Below are positions 8,772-17,658 of a stretch of DNA of 64,000 nucleotides, piece by piece. The DNA lies in NCBI GenBank assembly GCA_947451935.1, contig CANGBH010000003.1, positions 22,051 to 86,050 on the forward strand, written 5' to 3'. The stretch's first letter is position 1. Each line of letters starts with the position of its first letter. The position numbers and the translations under genes were made by a program. The notes beneath the pieces are model-generated. The model ran no database searches. It was not told the DNA's origin and worked only from the letters and a program-made list of their open reading frames with translations. Origin of the DNA: Chitinophagaceae bacterium. GTDB taxonomy: Bacteria; Bacteroidota; Bacteroidia; Chitinophagales; Chitinophagaceae.

Positions 8772-11519
8772 ATGAGACTGCTTAATATTAGTATATATTT
8801 CACAAATACACTTTCATCTATAGTAAAAGGTATTTTGGCTTTTAGTTTGTTTGGTTTTATGGCCTGTCAATCTAGTCATGTTTACGTGCCACCAACCGTC
8901 AAGTTTACTTTGTCAGAATCTCAATTGCCTGCATATGAAAAAACGATTGACCACAAAGGGTTAATCAATACAGTCCAAAAAAATACGGATGAGTCATTTA
9001 GAAAGGGCCAAATGATTTATAATAAAGTTTGTTTTACTTGTCATGGTAATCCCGTACAAGAGGGATCTATCCCTAAGGCTTTTAAGTATTGGAAGGACAA
9101 ATTTAAAGTAGGTAAAGATCCGTATTCAATATACCAAACATTAACAAGAGGATATGGTTCAATGCCTGCACAAACGCATTTAACACCCATTGAAAAATAT
9201 GAGGTAATCCACTATATACGGGAAGAGTTTTTGTTGAATCATAATAAGGATGAATATTTTGAAATTGATTCAGCGTATTTAGGAAGTATACCAGTAGGTA
9301 ATTCAAAAGGTCCAGATCCGGTTGATCAACAGCCATGGACTGAAATGGATTATGGTAATTTTTTAATCAATACCTATGAGCTTGTCGATTCAGGCGCTGC
9401 TCCTAGGGAAATTTCTCCTGGGCCTTCACCTCTTAAGGATGAAAATTTAATTAATGCAAATTTTGCCTATAAGGGTATTGCAGTTAGACTTGATGAAGGC
9501 GCTGGTGGTATTGCTAATGGATCTTCATGGATGATCTTTGATCATGATCTTATGCGAATTGCTGGTGCATGGACTGGCAAAGGGTTTATTGACTGGGAAG
9601 CTATTTTATTTAATGGTCAGCATAATATTTCTCCTAGGACAATAGGTAATCTTCATTTTTCTAATCCCGTTGGTCCGGGTTGGGCTAATCCTGCTACTGG
9701 ATCTTTTGCAGATGATCGATTTCAGGCATCGGATAAAAGACGTTTTGGTCCACTAGCACGTTCATGGACACAATATAAAGGCCTTTATCGATATAAGAAT
9801 ACAGCAATCATTTCTTATACTGTTGGCAACGCAACTATATTAGAAAAGCTTGGTCTTGAAGGGAAACCAGGTGCACCCGTTTTTACACGAACATTGAATA
9901 TTAGTTTATCTACAACTCCACTTAAAATGAGGGTGGCTCCGACTTCTGCGTTGGTTTCATTAGTAGGCGATGGTGGAACCTTGAAAAAAGATAATGGGTT
10001 TTACGTACTTGAAATACCCTCATCAAAAGCAGCGATGATTAAATTACTCATCTCGAAGTCTAACAATAAATCCTTCACACAATTTTCAGCTACTTCTCCT
10101 AAGCCAGAAAATCTATCAGCCTATACCAAGGGAAGTCCAGCTCAATATGGACAAAAGCTAATAACATCTATAGTAAAAGGTAATCAGGATAGTGTATTTC
10201 AAGTAGATAGGATGGAATTGCCTTACCATAGTCCATGGAAAAATCAGCTTCGTTTGAGTGGAATAGATTTTCTAGCGGATAAGAATAAAGCAGTTATTTG
10301 TGCTTCTGATGGGGATGTTTGGATTGTTGAAGGTGTATTGAAAACAGAGGGAACTTTATCTTGGAAAAGAATTGCATCTGGTATGTTTCAGCCTCTAGGC
10401 ATCAAGGTGGTTGATGGATCTATTTATGTTACGTGTCGGGATCAATTGGTTAAACTTCATGATTTGAATGGAGACGATGAAATTGATTTTTACGAAAGTT
10501 TTAACAGTGATCATCAAGTGACGAATCATTTTCATGAATTCGCCATGGGGTTACAAACTGATAAAGAGGGCAATTTTTATTATGCTAAAAGTGCGCGTCA
10601 TGCAAGACGTGCATTGGTTCCACAACATGGCACGCTTTTGAAAGTGAGCAAGGATGGACAAACAACCGAAATTATAGCACATGGTTTTAGGGCTGCTAAT
10701 GGCGTATGTATAAATCCTGATGGTTCATTTATTGTAACAGATCAGGAAGGACATTGGAATCCCATGAACAGAATTAACTGGGTTTATCCTACTGATAGAT
10801 TTTATGGAAATATGTTTGGATATAAACCCTCATCTGATAGCTCCGACAAAGGCATGGAGCAACCATTGGTTTGGATTGAACGAGATATAGATCAATCGCC
10901 TTCTGAGTTATTGTGGGTGGATAGTAAGAAGTGGGGTCCATTGAATGGAAGCTTATTGAGTTTTTCGTATGGGTATGGAAAAGTGTTTATTGTACCGCAT
11001 GAAAAAGTAGGCACTCAAATGCAGGGTGGTATTTTTCAATTACCTATACCTAGGTTTTCAACCGGAGTCATGCGTGGTCGATTTAATCCTGGTGACGGGC
11101 AGTTGTATGCATGCGGCTTATCTGCTTGGGGCTCTACACAGGCTGATTTAGGTGGATTTTATAGAATTCGATATCAAGGTGAAAAGTCAATCATCCCAAC
11201 CGGTTTAAATGTAAAGTCTCAGTTTATTAAAATCAGTTTTTCTCACCCATTAGATGTAAAAAATGCTACTGATGTTTCCGCGTATAAGGTGCAAACATGG
11301 GATTTAAAGAGATCAAGGAAATATGGATCTGATCATTATAACGAAAAAGTTCTTTCTGTTACAAAGGTTCAATTGAGCGAGGATAGAAAAGAATTGAAGT
11401 TATTTATTTCAGGAATAAAAGAAACTTGGGTTATGGAGATTGGTTATGATTTCATAGACTCCAAAGGGAAACACATTAATGGTTTGATTCAAAATACAGT
11501 GAATAAGGTTGGGGAGTAA
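8772..11519 (+). CDS. large cytochrome c / beta-propeller lipoprotein (DUF6797-like)
   Basis: A 915-residue envelope protein. The N-terminal hydrophobic stretch ends FGFMAC, a probable lipobox. A single c-type haem site, CFTCHGNP, follows around residue 88, with GSMPAQTHLTP as a candidate methionine sixth ligand. A long middle domain matches the family I know as DUF6797. The C-terminal third has propeller-like repeats (GIDFLADKNKAVICASDGD, PLGIKVVDGSIYVTCRD, AANGVCINPDGSFIVTDQEG), as in PQQ/sorbosone-dehydrogenase-like proteins. Probably a periplasm-facing electron-transfer or sugar-oxidising protein; substrate unknown. Transcribed alone. Confidence 0.7.
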   Translation: MRLLNISIYFTNTLSSIVKGILAFSLFGFMACQSSHVYVPPTVKFTLSESQLPAYEKTIDHKGLINTVQKNTDESFRKGQMIYNKVCFTCHGNPVQEGSIPKAFKYWKDKFKVGKDPYSIYQTLTRGYGSMPAQTHLTPIEKYEVIHYIREEFLLNHNKDEYFEIDSAYLGSIPVGNSKGPDPVDQQPWTEMDYGNFLINTYELVDSGAAPREISPGPSPLKDENLINANFAYKGIAVRLDEGAGGIANGSSWMIFDHDLMRIAGAWTGKGFIDWEAILFNGQHNISPRTIGNLHFSNPVGPGWANPATGSFADDRFQASDKRRFGPLARSWTQYKGLYRYKNTAIISYTVGNATILEKLGLEGKPGAPVFTRTLNISLSTTPLKMRVAPTSALVSLVGDGGTLKKDNGFYVLEIPSSKAAMIKLLISKSNNKSFTQFSATSPKPENLSAYTKGSPAQYGQKLITSIVKGNQDSVFQVDRMELPYHSPWKNQLRLSGIDFLADKNKAVICASDGDVWIVEGVLKTEGTLSWKRIASGMFQPLGIKVVDGSIYVTCRDQLVKLHDLNGDDEIDFYESFNSDHQVTNHFHEFAMGLQTDKEGNFYYAKSARHARRALVPQHGTLLKVSKDGQTTEIIAHGFRAANGVCINPDGSFIVTDQEGHWNPMNRINWVYPTDRFYGNMFGYKPSSDSSDKGMEQPLVWIERDIDQSPSELLWVDSKKWGPLNGSLLSFSYGYGKVFIVPHEKVGTQMQGGIFQLPIPRFSTGVMRGRFNPGDGQLYACGLSAWGSTQADLGGFYRIRYQGEKSIIPTGLNVKSQFIKISFSHPLDVKNATDVSAYKVQTWDLKRSRKYGSDHYNEKVLSVTKVQLSEDRKELKLFISGIKETWVMEIGYDFIDSKGKHINGLIQNTVNKVGE

Positions 11520-11560
11520 TATCTTAATGCCTAATCAAGATTGATAATATAGATTGAATT

Positions 11561-11980
11561 TTATAAGTTAATATGGTCCTCTATAAATTTCTTGGAAAAA
11601 ATCTTGATTTCATTTCGAACTCTTGCAAATTCATTTTTTATTTCTTCTTCAGTGCCAATTGCTTTAGCAGGGTCTGAAAAGTTATGATGAAATTGTAATG
11701 CGCGACTTGGGAAGTAAGGACATCTCTCTTTTGCATTATCGCAAACGGTTATGATAAAGTCGAAGTCAATATCCACATACTCTAATACATTGTTCGATGT
11801 ATGATGAGATATATCAATACCATCCTCTAGCATTGTTTGAACAGCTTTGGGATTAACGCCGTGCGTTTCAACTCCTGCGCTGTATATTTTTGCTCTATCC
11901 TTTGCGAAGTATTCTAGGTAGCCGTGTGCAATTTGACTTCTACAGCTATTTCCTGTACATAATACCAATATTTTTTTCAT
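11561..11980 (-). CDS. arsC: arsenate reductase, low-molecular-weight-phosphatase type (thioredoxin-coupled)
   Basis: A 139-residue LMW protein-tyrosine-phosphatase-fold enzyme that reduces As(V) to As(III). The P-loop is VLCTGNSCRS (nucleophile Cys8, CX5R with Arg14). The redox relay cysteines Cys80 and Cys87 lie in ITVCDNAKERCPYF, matching Cys82/Cys89 of the plasmid pI258 enzyme. Asp in HHNFSDPAKA supplies the general acid. It is the third gene of the arsR-arsM-arsC operon, 20 bases after arsM. The product As(III) would be the substrate of the ArsM encoded just upstream. Confidence 0.9.
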   Translation of the reverse strand: MKKILVLCTGNSCRSQIAHGYLEYFAKDRAKIYSAGVETHGVNPKAVQTMLEDGIDISHHTSNNVLEYVDIDFDFIITVCDNAKERCPYFPSRALQFHHNFSDPAKAIGTEEEIKNEFARVRNEIKIFSKKFIEDHINL

Positions 11981-12000
11981 GTAGTAGATTTAAATTTTAA

Positions 12001-12846
12001 TTAGCAGCATCCTGAACCCGGAGCGCATTTTTTTTCAGTAATAGGTTTTTCTGCATAAACTGTAATGCTAAAAATTCCCAATGAGCCCATCTTTAAGGAT
12101 AGAATTTCTTCAGGACTTAAATAATTTTTTAAAATATCATCTGGAATGGTGATTACTTTTTCTTTTTGGATGGTGATATTTTCGAATCCATTTGACTGAA
12201 TCAATTCTAGATAAACTTCTTTTTGTATTGCACCCGAAACGCAACCGGCATACATTTCAGCATCTTTTCTTAACCCAGTGGGTAGAGCTCCTAATAATAC
12301 AACATCACTTATGCTGAAGTGTCCGCCTGGTTTTAACACTCTATAAATTTCTTTTATTACCGCGTCTTTGTTTGGTACTAAATTTAATACACAGTTGCTT
12401 ACGATTACATCTGCTGCATTTGACGTAATCGGCATTTTTTCAATATCACCTTGTCTAAATTCAACATTATTAAACCCTCTTGCTTCTGCATTCTGTCTTG
12501 CTTTGTCGATCATAGCAGGAGTGAAATCTATTCCAATGACTTTACCTGTATCCCCTGTTTCGTGTCTGGCTATGAAACAATCATTTCCTGCGCCGCTACC
12601 CAAGTCGACTACTACATCTCCTTTTTTGATTCTAGCATATTCGGTAGGCAAGCCGCATCCTAGTCCCAGATCAGCATCAGCATTGTAGCCTTTGAGGGTT
12701 GAATAGTCATCGGACATGATATTATATACTTCAGTTGAACATCCTCCTGCTCCGCAGCATGACGACATATTGGTTTCTTTATCTTGTAAAGCTATTTCAC
12801 TGTATTTCTTTCTTACAATTTCTTTTAGTTGTTCTTCGGTTGGCAT
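12001..12846 (-). CDS. arsM: arsenite S-adenosylmethionine methyltransferase
   Basis: A 281-residue methyltransferase that methylates As(III) using SAM and thiols. The SAM motif is VVDLGSGAGNDCF, and IGIDFTPAMIDKA binds the ribose. The three conserved arsenic-binding cysteines are present: Cys64 (LGLGCGLP), Cys152 (VSNCVLNLVP) and Cys202 (YAGCVSG). Extra cysteine clusters occur at the N-terminus (SSCCGAGGC) and the C-terminus (CAPGSGCC), common in bacterial ArsM. It is the middle gene of the ars operon, 35 bases after arsR. No arsenite efflux pump (ArsB or Acr3) is encoded in the window, so methylation and volatilisation appear to be the detoxification route here. Confidence 0.93.
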   Translation of the reverse strand: MPTEEQLKEIVRKKYSEIALQDKETNMSSCCGAGGCSTEVYNIMSDDYSTLKGYNADADLGLGCGLPTEYARIKKGDVVVDLGSGAGNDCFIARHETGDTGKVIGIDFTPAMIDKARQNAEARGFNNVEFRQGDIEKMPITSNAADVIVSNCVLNLVPNKDAVIKEIYRVLKPGGHFSISDVVLLGALPTGLRKDAEMYAGCVSGAIQKEVYLELIQSNGFENITIQKEKVITIPDDILKNYLSPEEILSLKMGSLGIFSITVYAEKPITEKKCAPGSGCC

Positions 12847-12881
12847 ATGTTTATTTTTTATCTGTTAATTATATAGATTAA

Positions 12882-13214
12882 TCAGCAACATTCTGATGTA
12901 GTTGGTTTATATTTTTCAAAGAATAATCCTAATTGGTTCTTTGCCTTGTTCCATTCTTTTTGATCAATACAGTAGCATACAGAGGTGCCCTCAATATCTC
13001 CCTTGATTAGTCCAGCTGATTTTAATTCTTTCAAATGTTGAGAGACAGTGCTTTGAGAAAGTGGGAGTTCGTTGACAACATCTCCACATATACAACTCTG
13101 TTTTTTAATTAGCAGGTTAAGTATCGCAATCCTTGCAGGATGCGAGAGTGCCTTGGTGTATTTGGCTATTGAAATTTCCTGTAATTTATATTCCTGTGTT
13201 TTACTTGCTCCCAT
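12882..13214 (-). CDS. arsR: ArsR-family metalloid-responsive repressor
   Basis: A 110-residue winged-helix repressor. I choose the ATG at 13214 rather than an in-frame GTG at 13247: the longer form would place a palindromic operator inside the gene, and MGASKTQEYK is a typical start. The recognition helix is in LPLSQSTVSQHLKELKSAG, and SCICGD upstream of it supplies a CxC thiolate pair of the type that binds As(III). A further Cys pair ends the protein (SECC). Binding of As(III) should release the operator 5 bases upstream and derepress arsM and arsC. Confidence 0.92.
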   Translation of the reverse strand: MGASKTQEYKLQEISIAKYTKALSHPARIAILNLLIKKQSCICGDVVNELPLSQSTVSQHLKELKSAGLIKGDIEGTSVCYCIDQKEWNKAKNQLGLFFEKYKPTTSECC

Positions 13215-13218
13215 ATTA

Positions 13219-13234
13219 ATCGCAATATTACGAT
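13219..13234. promoter_or_regulatory. palindromic ars operator candidate
   Basis: ATCGCAATATTACGAT reads as its own reverse complement at 14 of 16 positions (ATCGnAATATTnCGAT). It ends 5 bases before the arsR ATG. ArsR proteins are dimers binding such dyads near their own promoter, so this is the expected autoregulatory site. The 110-bp gap is shared with a divergent membrane-protein gene, which the site could also affect. Confidence 0.65.
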
Positions 13235-13324
13235 AAAATATCACCACTATTGAAATTGAACTATTTAAATTATTGTTAATGCTTTAAAAATCAGTACGTT
13301 TATAGTACCAATAAAACCTATTTT

Positions 13325-14632
13325 ATGAAAAGAAATTCTGGAATATTGAGCATACTCGTGGTAGCACTATCGATGGGAACAGCGTGGGCTATACGTGGGC
13401 AGTTTGGACATGAGCATGGAGCTGCATGGGCAGGAGCAATAGGCTCCTTGAGTACATTGTTGGTGATGAAAAGGACGGATTGGATTAAGAAAGGATTATA
13501 TGTGACTTTAGCTGGTGCATTAGGCTGGGGATTAGGTGGAATGATGAGTTATGGATTATTGGTTGGGTATGGTCATGGTAATGATTTCGGGAATGTATTA
13601 TATGGCTTAGTCATGTTATTCTTGGTTGGTGGACTTTATGGGTTTATGGGAGGTGGATTTTTTGGAGTTGCCCTTTCCGATACAAAGCGAAATGTTGTTC
13701 AGTGGGTAAACTTAATACTTGAAATGACCGTTGGAGGAATAATATTTTACTTTTTCCTAGTTGAACAATTTGATTGGCATGTTAATCCTCCGCGTTCTGA
13801 AATTTGGGCTGTCTGTTTAGGGATTTCAGTTGCATTAGCATGGAATATGATACGTCATAAAAATTATGCTGCATTGAGGGTTGCCATATTTACATGTTTC
13901 GGTGCAGGTTTTGGTTTTGCGTTTGGAAATTTTTTGCAGGTTTTAGGACGGGTGTCTGAAATCCATTTCAATTTTTGGAATGTAATGGAATATTCGCTTG
14001 GATTTTTTGGTGGAATCGGTTTAGCCTATGGCACATTCACTTCTAAATGGGAACAAGAAGCAGAAGATGAAGTTGTAACAACTAAGCAACTTTTCTCATT
14101 GGTTATTTTAGTGGGCATTATTCCTTTCATAATGTGGCAACAGAATTTTGAATGGGATCGAATTCAAGAAACATTTGTAAAGCTTATATCAACTGATGAT
14201 TCAACTTTTTATTTATGTGTACAATGGGGTTCGTTGTTATTAATATTACTTATGGCCATTTATTGGATTGCTAGGTTTAAGAGTTATTCAGAAATAAATT
14301 ATTCCTCATTACGCCATTTTTTCTTTGGACATTGGTTGTTGTATATCGCTTTAAGTTTTATCATTACAGGTGCATTTGTCAGTATATACAGGCCTGAACA
14401 ATATTTATATTTATTCAATTATGCGATTGTTTTTTTATTGATCAATAAAGTATCTCCATCTTTTACTACTCAATCATTTCAATTTTCACGTTATGTAAAA
14501 GGTTTTGTATCAATTTTAATAGCCATTATGTTGTTGTCTTTCATTCTGATTCATACACATGGTGAATTCAAGGGTGCTCATAAGCGATTTGGAGAGATCC
14601 CAGCCATAGTGGATACAATTGGTAAAAAGTAA
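13325..14632 (+). CDS. polytopic membrane protein of unknown function
   Basis: A 435-residue protein with about 11-12 hydrophobic segments. I do not recognise a named family. The strongest feature is the N-terminal stretch AWAIRGQFGHEHGAAWAGA, with an Arg, an HxH and small residues inside the membrane region, then a glycine-rich GWGLGGMMSYGLLVGYGHG and GLYGFMGGGFFG. I recall similar sequences as conserved hypotheticals in Bacteroidota and relatives. Transporter or enzyme roles are both open. It diverges from arsR across 110 bases that contain the ars operator, so coregulation by arsenic is possible but unproven. Inner membrane. Confidence 0.7.
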   Translation: MKRNSGILSILVVALSMGTAWAIRGQFGHEHGAAWAGAIGSLSTLLVMKRTDWIKKGLYVTLAGALGWGLGGMMSYGLLVGYGHGNDFGNVLYGLVMLFLVGGLYGFMGGGFFGVALSDTKRNVVQWVNLILEMTVGGIIFYFFLVEQFDWHVNPPRSEIWAVCLGISVALAWNMIRHKNYAALRVAIFTCFGAGFGFAFGNFLQVLGRVSEIHFNFWNVMEYSLGFFGGIGLAYGTFTSKWEQEAEDEVVTTKQLFSLVILVGIIPFIMWQQNFEWDRIQETFVKLISTDDSTFYLCVQWGSLLLILLMAIYWIARFKSYSEINYSSLRHFFFGHWLLYIALSFIITGAFVSIYRPEQYLYLFNYAIVFLLINKVSPSFTTQSFQFSRYVKGFVSILIAIMLLSFILIHTHGEFKGAHKRFGEIPAIVDTIGKK

Positions 14633-14725
14633 TATATGCTTTCTGTTTAAAAGCGAGTATTAGAAAATAATATCCTGATAAGTAGTATTTTATTGCTCAT
14701 GCCATTTCCTTTAATGATAATTGGG

Positions 14726-14733
14726 TAAATTTG
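14726..14733 (+). promoter_or_regulatory. candidate -7 box for the lipid kinase gene (TAAATTTG)
   Basis: TAAATTTG matches TAnnTTTG 30 bases before the ATG at 14764, with TTTC 17 bases upstream as a weak -33. The preceding bases (TTGGG) are the same as at the box at 987. Confidence 0.4.
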
Positions 14734-14763
14734 ACACCTCAACTTTATTAGCCATTTATTTCG

Positions 14764-15615
14764 ATGAATTATTTTATTTATAATCCTATTTCCGGAAATC
14801 ATTCTGCTAGAAAAAAGAAGAAACTTTTGGATCTAATTTCCTCATACCCTGATAATATTGTTTTTGAAACAAAACAACAAGGCGACGAAATAGTATTGGC
14901 TAAAAGGGCTATTGAACTTGGGGCTAAATGCGTAATTGCTGTAGGGGGTGATGGTACGATTAATAAAGTAGCTTCAGTTTTAAAAGGTATTGATATCCCG
15001 TTGGGAATCATCCCAATTGGCTCTGGAAACGGTCTAGCGCGGCATTTAAGTATTTCCATGAATATTAAAAAGGCGTTGTCTACTGTTATGAAAGGCTCCT
15101 GCATTTCTATTGACAGTTGTTTTTTAAATGATCAAGTATTTTTTTGTACAGCGGGACTGGGTTTTGATGCACATGTAGCGAATACGTTTGATGCTCGAAA
15201 AAAGAGGGGTTTGTTAAATTACATCATAGCTGTATTTATTTCTTTGTTTCGATTTAAGCCAGTTCACGTTAGTATAAATAATGGTCCGGTAGAGGAGTTA
15301 TTCTTGTTGACTATTTCAAATGCAAATCAGTATGGCAATAACGCCTTTATTTCTCCCAATGCAGATATACAAGATGGCAAATTCGAAATCATAAAAATTA
15401 AACGTTTACACCCAATAAAGCTAATTAGTGTAGTGCTCAGGCTTTTTTTAAAAAATATTGACAAATCTTCTAATGTTGATATTATCAACACGAATCAAGC
15501 CACTATTCATTTTAGAGTAAATCAGTCTATTCATGCTGATGGAGAAGCATTATTTTCTGAGAGCGATATTCTTAACGTATCAATACAAACTAATTCACTG
15601 AAGGTGGTAGTTTAG
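14764..15615 (+). CDS. diacylglycerol/lipid kinase (DgkB/YegS family)
   Basis: A 283-residue soluble lipid kinase. Landmarks are NYFIYNPISGNHSARKKK at the N-terminus, the nucleotide site VIAVGGDGTINKVAS (GGDGT), and IPLGIIPIGSGNGLARHL. The C-terminal domain carries FISPNADIQDGKFEI and HADGEALFSESDI, as in DagK_cat/YegS-like proteins. It should phosphorylate diacylglycerol or a related lipid at the inner membrane. The adjacent LtaS-type enzyme would release diacylglycerol when it strips phosphoglycerol from phosphatidylglycerol, so recycling is an attractive role. This is inference from Gram-positive DgkB/LtaS pairs. The gap to that gene is 100 bases. Confidence 0.88.
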   Translation: MNYFIYNPISGNHSARKKKKLLDLISSYPDNIVFETKQQGDEIVLAKRAIELGAKCVIAVGGDGTINKVASVLKGIDIPLGIIPIGSGNGLARHLSISMNIKKALSTVMKGSCISIDSCFLNDQVFFCTAGLGFDAHVANTFDARKKRGLLNYIIAVFISLFRFKPVHVSINNGPVEELFLLTISNANQYGNNAFISPNADIQDGKFEIIKIKRLHPIKLISVVLRLFLKNIDKSSNVDIINTNQATIHFRVNQSIHADGEALFSESDILNVSIQTNSLKVVV

Positions 15616-15698
15616 GTAGTTAAAATTCCTTCATACTTATTAGTATCACTTTAACTAATTTAATATTTTATAAAGTCGAATGGCGCTGCTTTAATTTC

Positions 15699-15706
15699 TA
15701 CCTTTG
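15699..15706 (+). promoter_or_regulatory. -7 box TACCTTTG close to the start codon
   Basis: TACCTTTG is a perfect TAnnTTTG match ending 9 bases before the ATG at 15716. Transcription usually starts a few bases after this box, so the mRNA would have almost no leader. No good -33 element was found. Confidence 0.4.
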
Positions 15707-15715
15707 TCTTGAATT

Positions 15716-17638
15716 ATGAAAAAAGCGAGTTTAAATATATACTCAGGGCTGTTCCTACAGATTTTGCTGTCATTCTTATTGCTTCATCTTTCTCGGTACA
15801 TTTTTTTTGCAATGAATGACTCTCACTTTTCAAACTTGAATTTTCACGATTGGATTAATATAATAAAAGGGGGAATTCGATTTGATGTTGCTGCTATTTT
15901 ATATACGAATGCATTATTTATTGTTCTAAGAATTATTCCTTTCCCCTTTCGTTTTAATAGATATTATAGAAGGACTTCAATCGCTATCTATTTAACACTG
16001 AATTCATTGATGCTAGCATTCAGCGAAATGGATATTATTTATTTTAGGTTTACACTTCGTCGATCAACCTGGATGATCTTTAGTGAGTTTTCAAACGAGC
16101 AGAATATTTCTGGTATCATTTTACACTCATTGATAGATTATTGGTACATGTTACCTCTTTTTATTTTGTTGCTCATTCCTTTATTTATAGGTAATAAAGT
16201 AATCGAAAACGCTATTATTCAACCAACATATACTAGATATCATCATTTTGGGAATATTGGTATGTTTTTCATGGTACCCGTATTTATAGTAGGCGGTGTT
16301 AGGGGGGATTTTAAGTATACTACCAGGCCCATTACAATGAGTAATGCTGGAGAATACGTCAGAAGCCCTGATGTTATTCCATTGGTATTGAATACCCCTT
16401 TTTGTATGATTCGTACCATACAACAACAATTCTATTCGAAGGATTCTTTTTTTACTGCGGAAAATTTGGATAAGATCTATTCACCAGTCCAATCTGTATC
16501 GACAATTCAACCTTTCAAATACGATAATGTTGTTGTTATAATTTTAGAAAGTTTTGGACGAGAATCAGTTGGATTTTATAATAAACATTTACAAGTAGGA
16601 CAGTATAAGGGCTATACCCCATTTTTAGATTCTTTATTAGGGGAGGGCCATGCATTCACACATTCCTTCGCTAATGGTAGAAAATCGATTGATGCATTAC
16701 CTTCTGTGCTAATGGGCATCCCTGCTGGTGAATTACCATTTGTCCTGACGCCATATGTTTCTAATAAAACACAAAGTTTACCCTCTATTCTTAAAGATCA
16801 AGGCTACATTACTTCTTTTTTTCATGGTGCTCCTAATGGATCAATGGGCTTTAAAGCATTGGTTAATTTAATTGGAGTAGATCATTATTTTGGGAAAGAT
16901 GAATATTCGCATGATGATGATTTTGATGGAACCTGGGGTATTTGGGATGAGCCCTTTTTCCAATATTTTGCTCATACTATCAACGGGTTCAAAGAGCCGT
17001 TCATGACAACTATTTTCAGTGTTTCATCCCATGAGCCATTTAAGGTACCTGCAGCATATACTGGTAAATTCCCGAAAGGAGATCATCCGCTAAGAGAGGC
17101 GATTGGCTATACAGATATGTCGCTCAGAAAGTTTTTTGACACCGCCAAAAAAATGCCTTGGTTTAAACATACACTCTTTGTTATTACCGGAGATCATGCA
17201 AGTATTTCTTATCAGCCCGAATATAAAACTCCATGGGGTGAGATGACAGTCCCAGTGTTATTCTATCATCCAAGTGATTCATCATTGAAAAAAACAGACG
17301 ATAAAATTGTACAACAGATTGATGTTATGCCTACTGTGCTGTCTTATCTTCATTATGATAAGCCTTTTGTATCGTTTGGTAGAAATGTATTAATTAGCGA
17401 CTCTAGTCATTTTGCAGTTAATTATCACAACGGATTTCAGCTATTTCAAAATCATTACATGCTTCAAATGAATGGGAATAATCCATCAGCACTTTATGAT
17501 TATATTGGTGATCCATTTCTTAAGACTAACCTAATACACAAAATGCCAGTCTTGGGTGATAGTATGAACAAAAAAGTAAAGGCTTTTATTCAACAATACC
17601 ACAATAGATTGATTGATAATAATCTGGTCGTTCATTGA
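15716..17638 (+). CDS. LtaS-family phosphoglycerol transferase (sulfatase fold), Ser nucleophile
   Basis: A 640-residue inner-membrane enzyme with about five N-terminal membrane segments and a periplasmic alkaline-phosphatase-fold domain. Metal and active-site pieces are VIILESFGRES (Glu278), SFANGRKSIDALPS (Ser324 at the nucleophile position where LtaS has Thr), and ITGDHASISY (Asp493-His494). SSHEPF supplies another conserved His. LtaS-like proteins in Gram-negatives transfer phosphoglycerol from phosphatidylglycerol to glycans or proteins; the acceptor here is unknown. The Ser/Thr swap is conservative. It follows a lipid kinase gene and faces a second LtaS-like gene 20 bases away in convergent orientation. 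Confidence 0.85.
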   Translation: MKKASLNIYSGLFLQILLSFLLLHLSRYIFFAMNDSHFSNLNFHDWINIIKGGIRFDVAAILYTNALFIVLRIIPFPFRFNRYYRRTSIAIYLTLNSLMLAFSEMDIIYFRFTLRRSTWMIFSEFSNEQNISGIILHSLIDYWYMLPLFILLLIPLFIGNKVIENAIIQPTYTRYHHFGNIGMFFMVPVFIVGGVRGDFKYTTRPITMSNAGEYVRSPDVIPLVLNTPFCMIRTIQQQFYSKDSFFTAENLDKIYSPVQSVSTIQPFKYDNVVVIILESFGRESVGFYNKHLQVGQYKGYTPFLDSLLGEGHAFTHSFANGRKSIDALPSVLMGIPAGELPFVLTPYVSNKTQSLPSILKDQGYITSFFHGAPNGSMGFKALVNLIGVDHYFGKDEYSHDDDFDGTWGIWDEPFFQYFAHTINGFKEPFMTTIFSVSSHEPFKVPAAYTGKFPKGDHPLREAIGYTDMSLRKFFDTAKKMPWFKHTLFVITGDHASISYQPEYKTPWGEMTVPVLFYHPSDSSLKKTDDKIVQQIDVMPTVLSYLHYDKPFVSFGRNVLISDSSHFAVNYHNGFQLFQNHYMLQMNGNNPSALYDYIGDPFLKTNLIHKMPVLGDSMNKKVKAFIQQYHNRLIDNNLVVH

Positions 17639-17658
17639 GTGAAGAAATTGTGATCATC

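Noticed and set aside
13215..13247. Longer arsR start at the GTG at 13247
   Set aside because: It would place the palindromic operator inside the gene and adds eleven residues not typical of ArsR; the ATG at 13214 is preferred.
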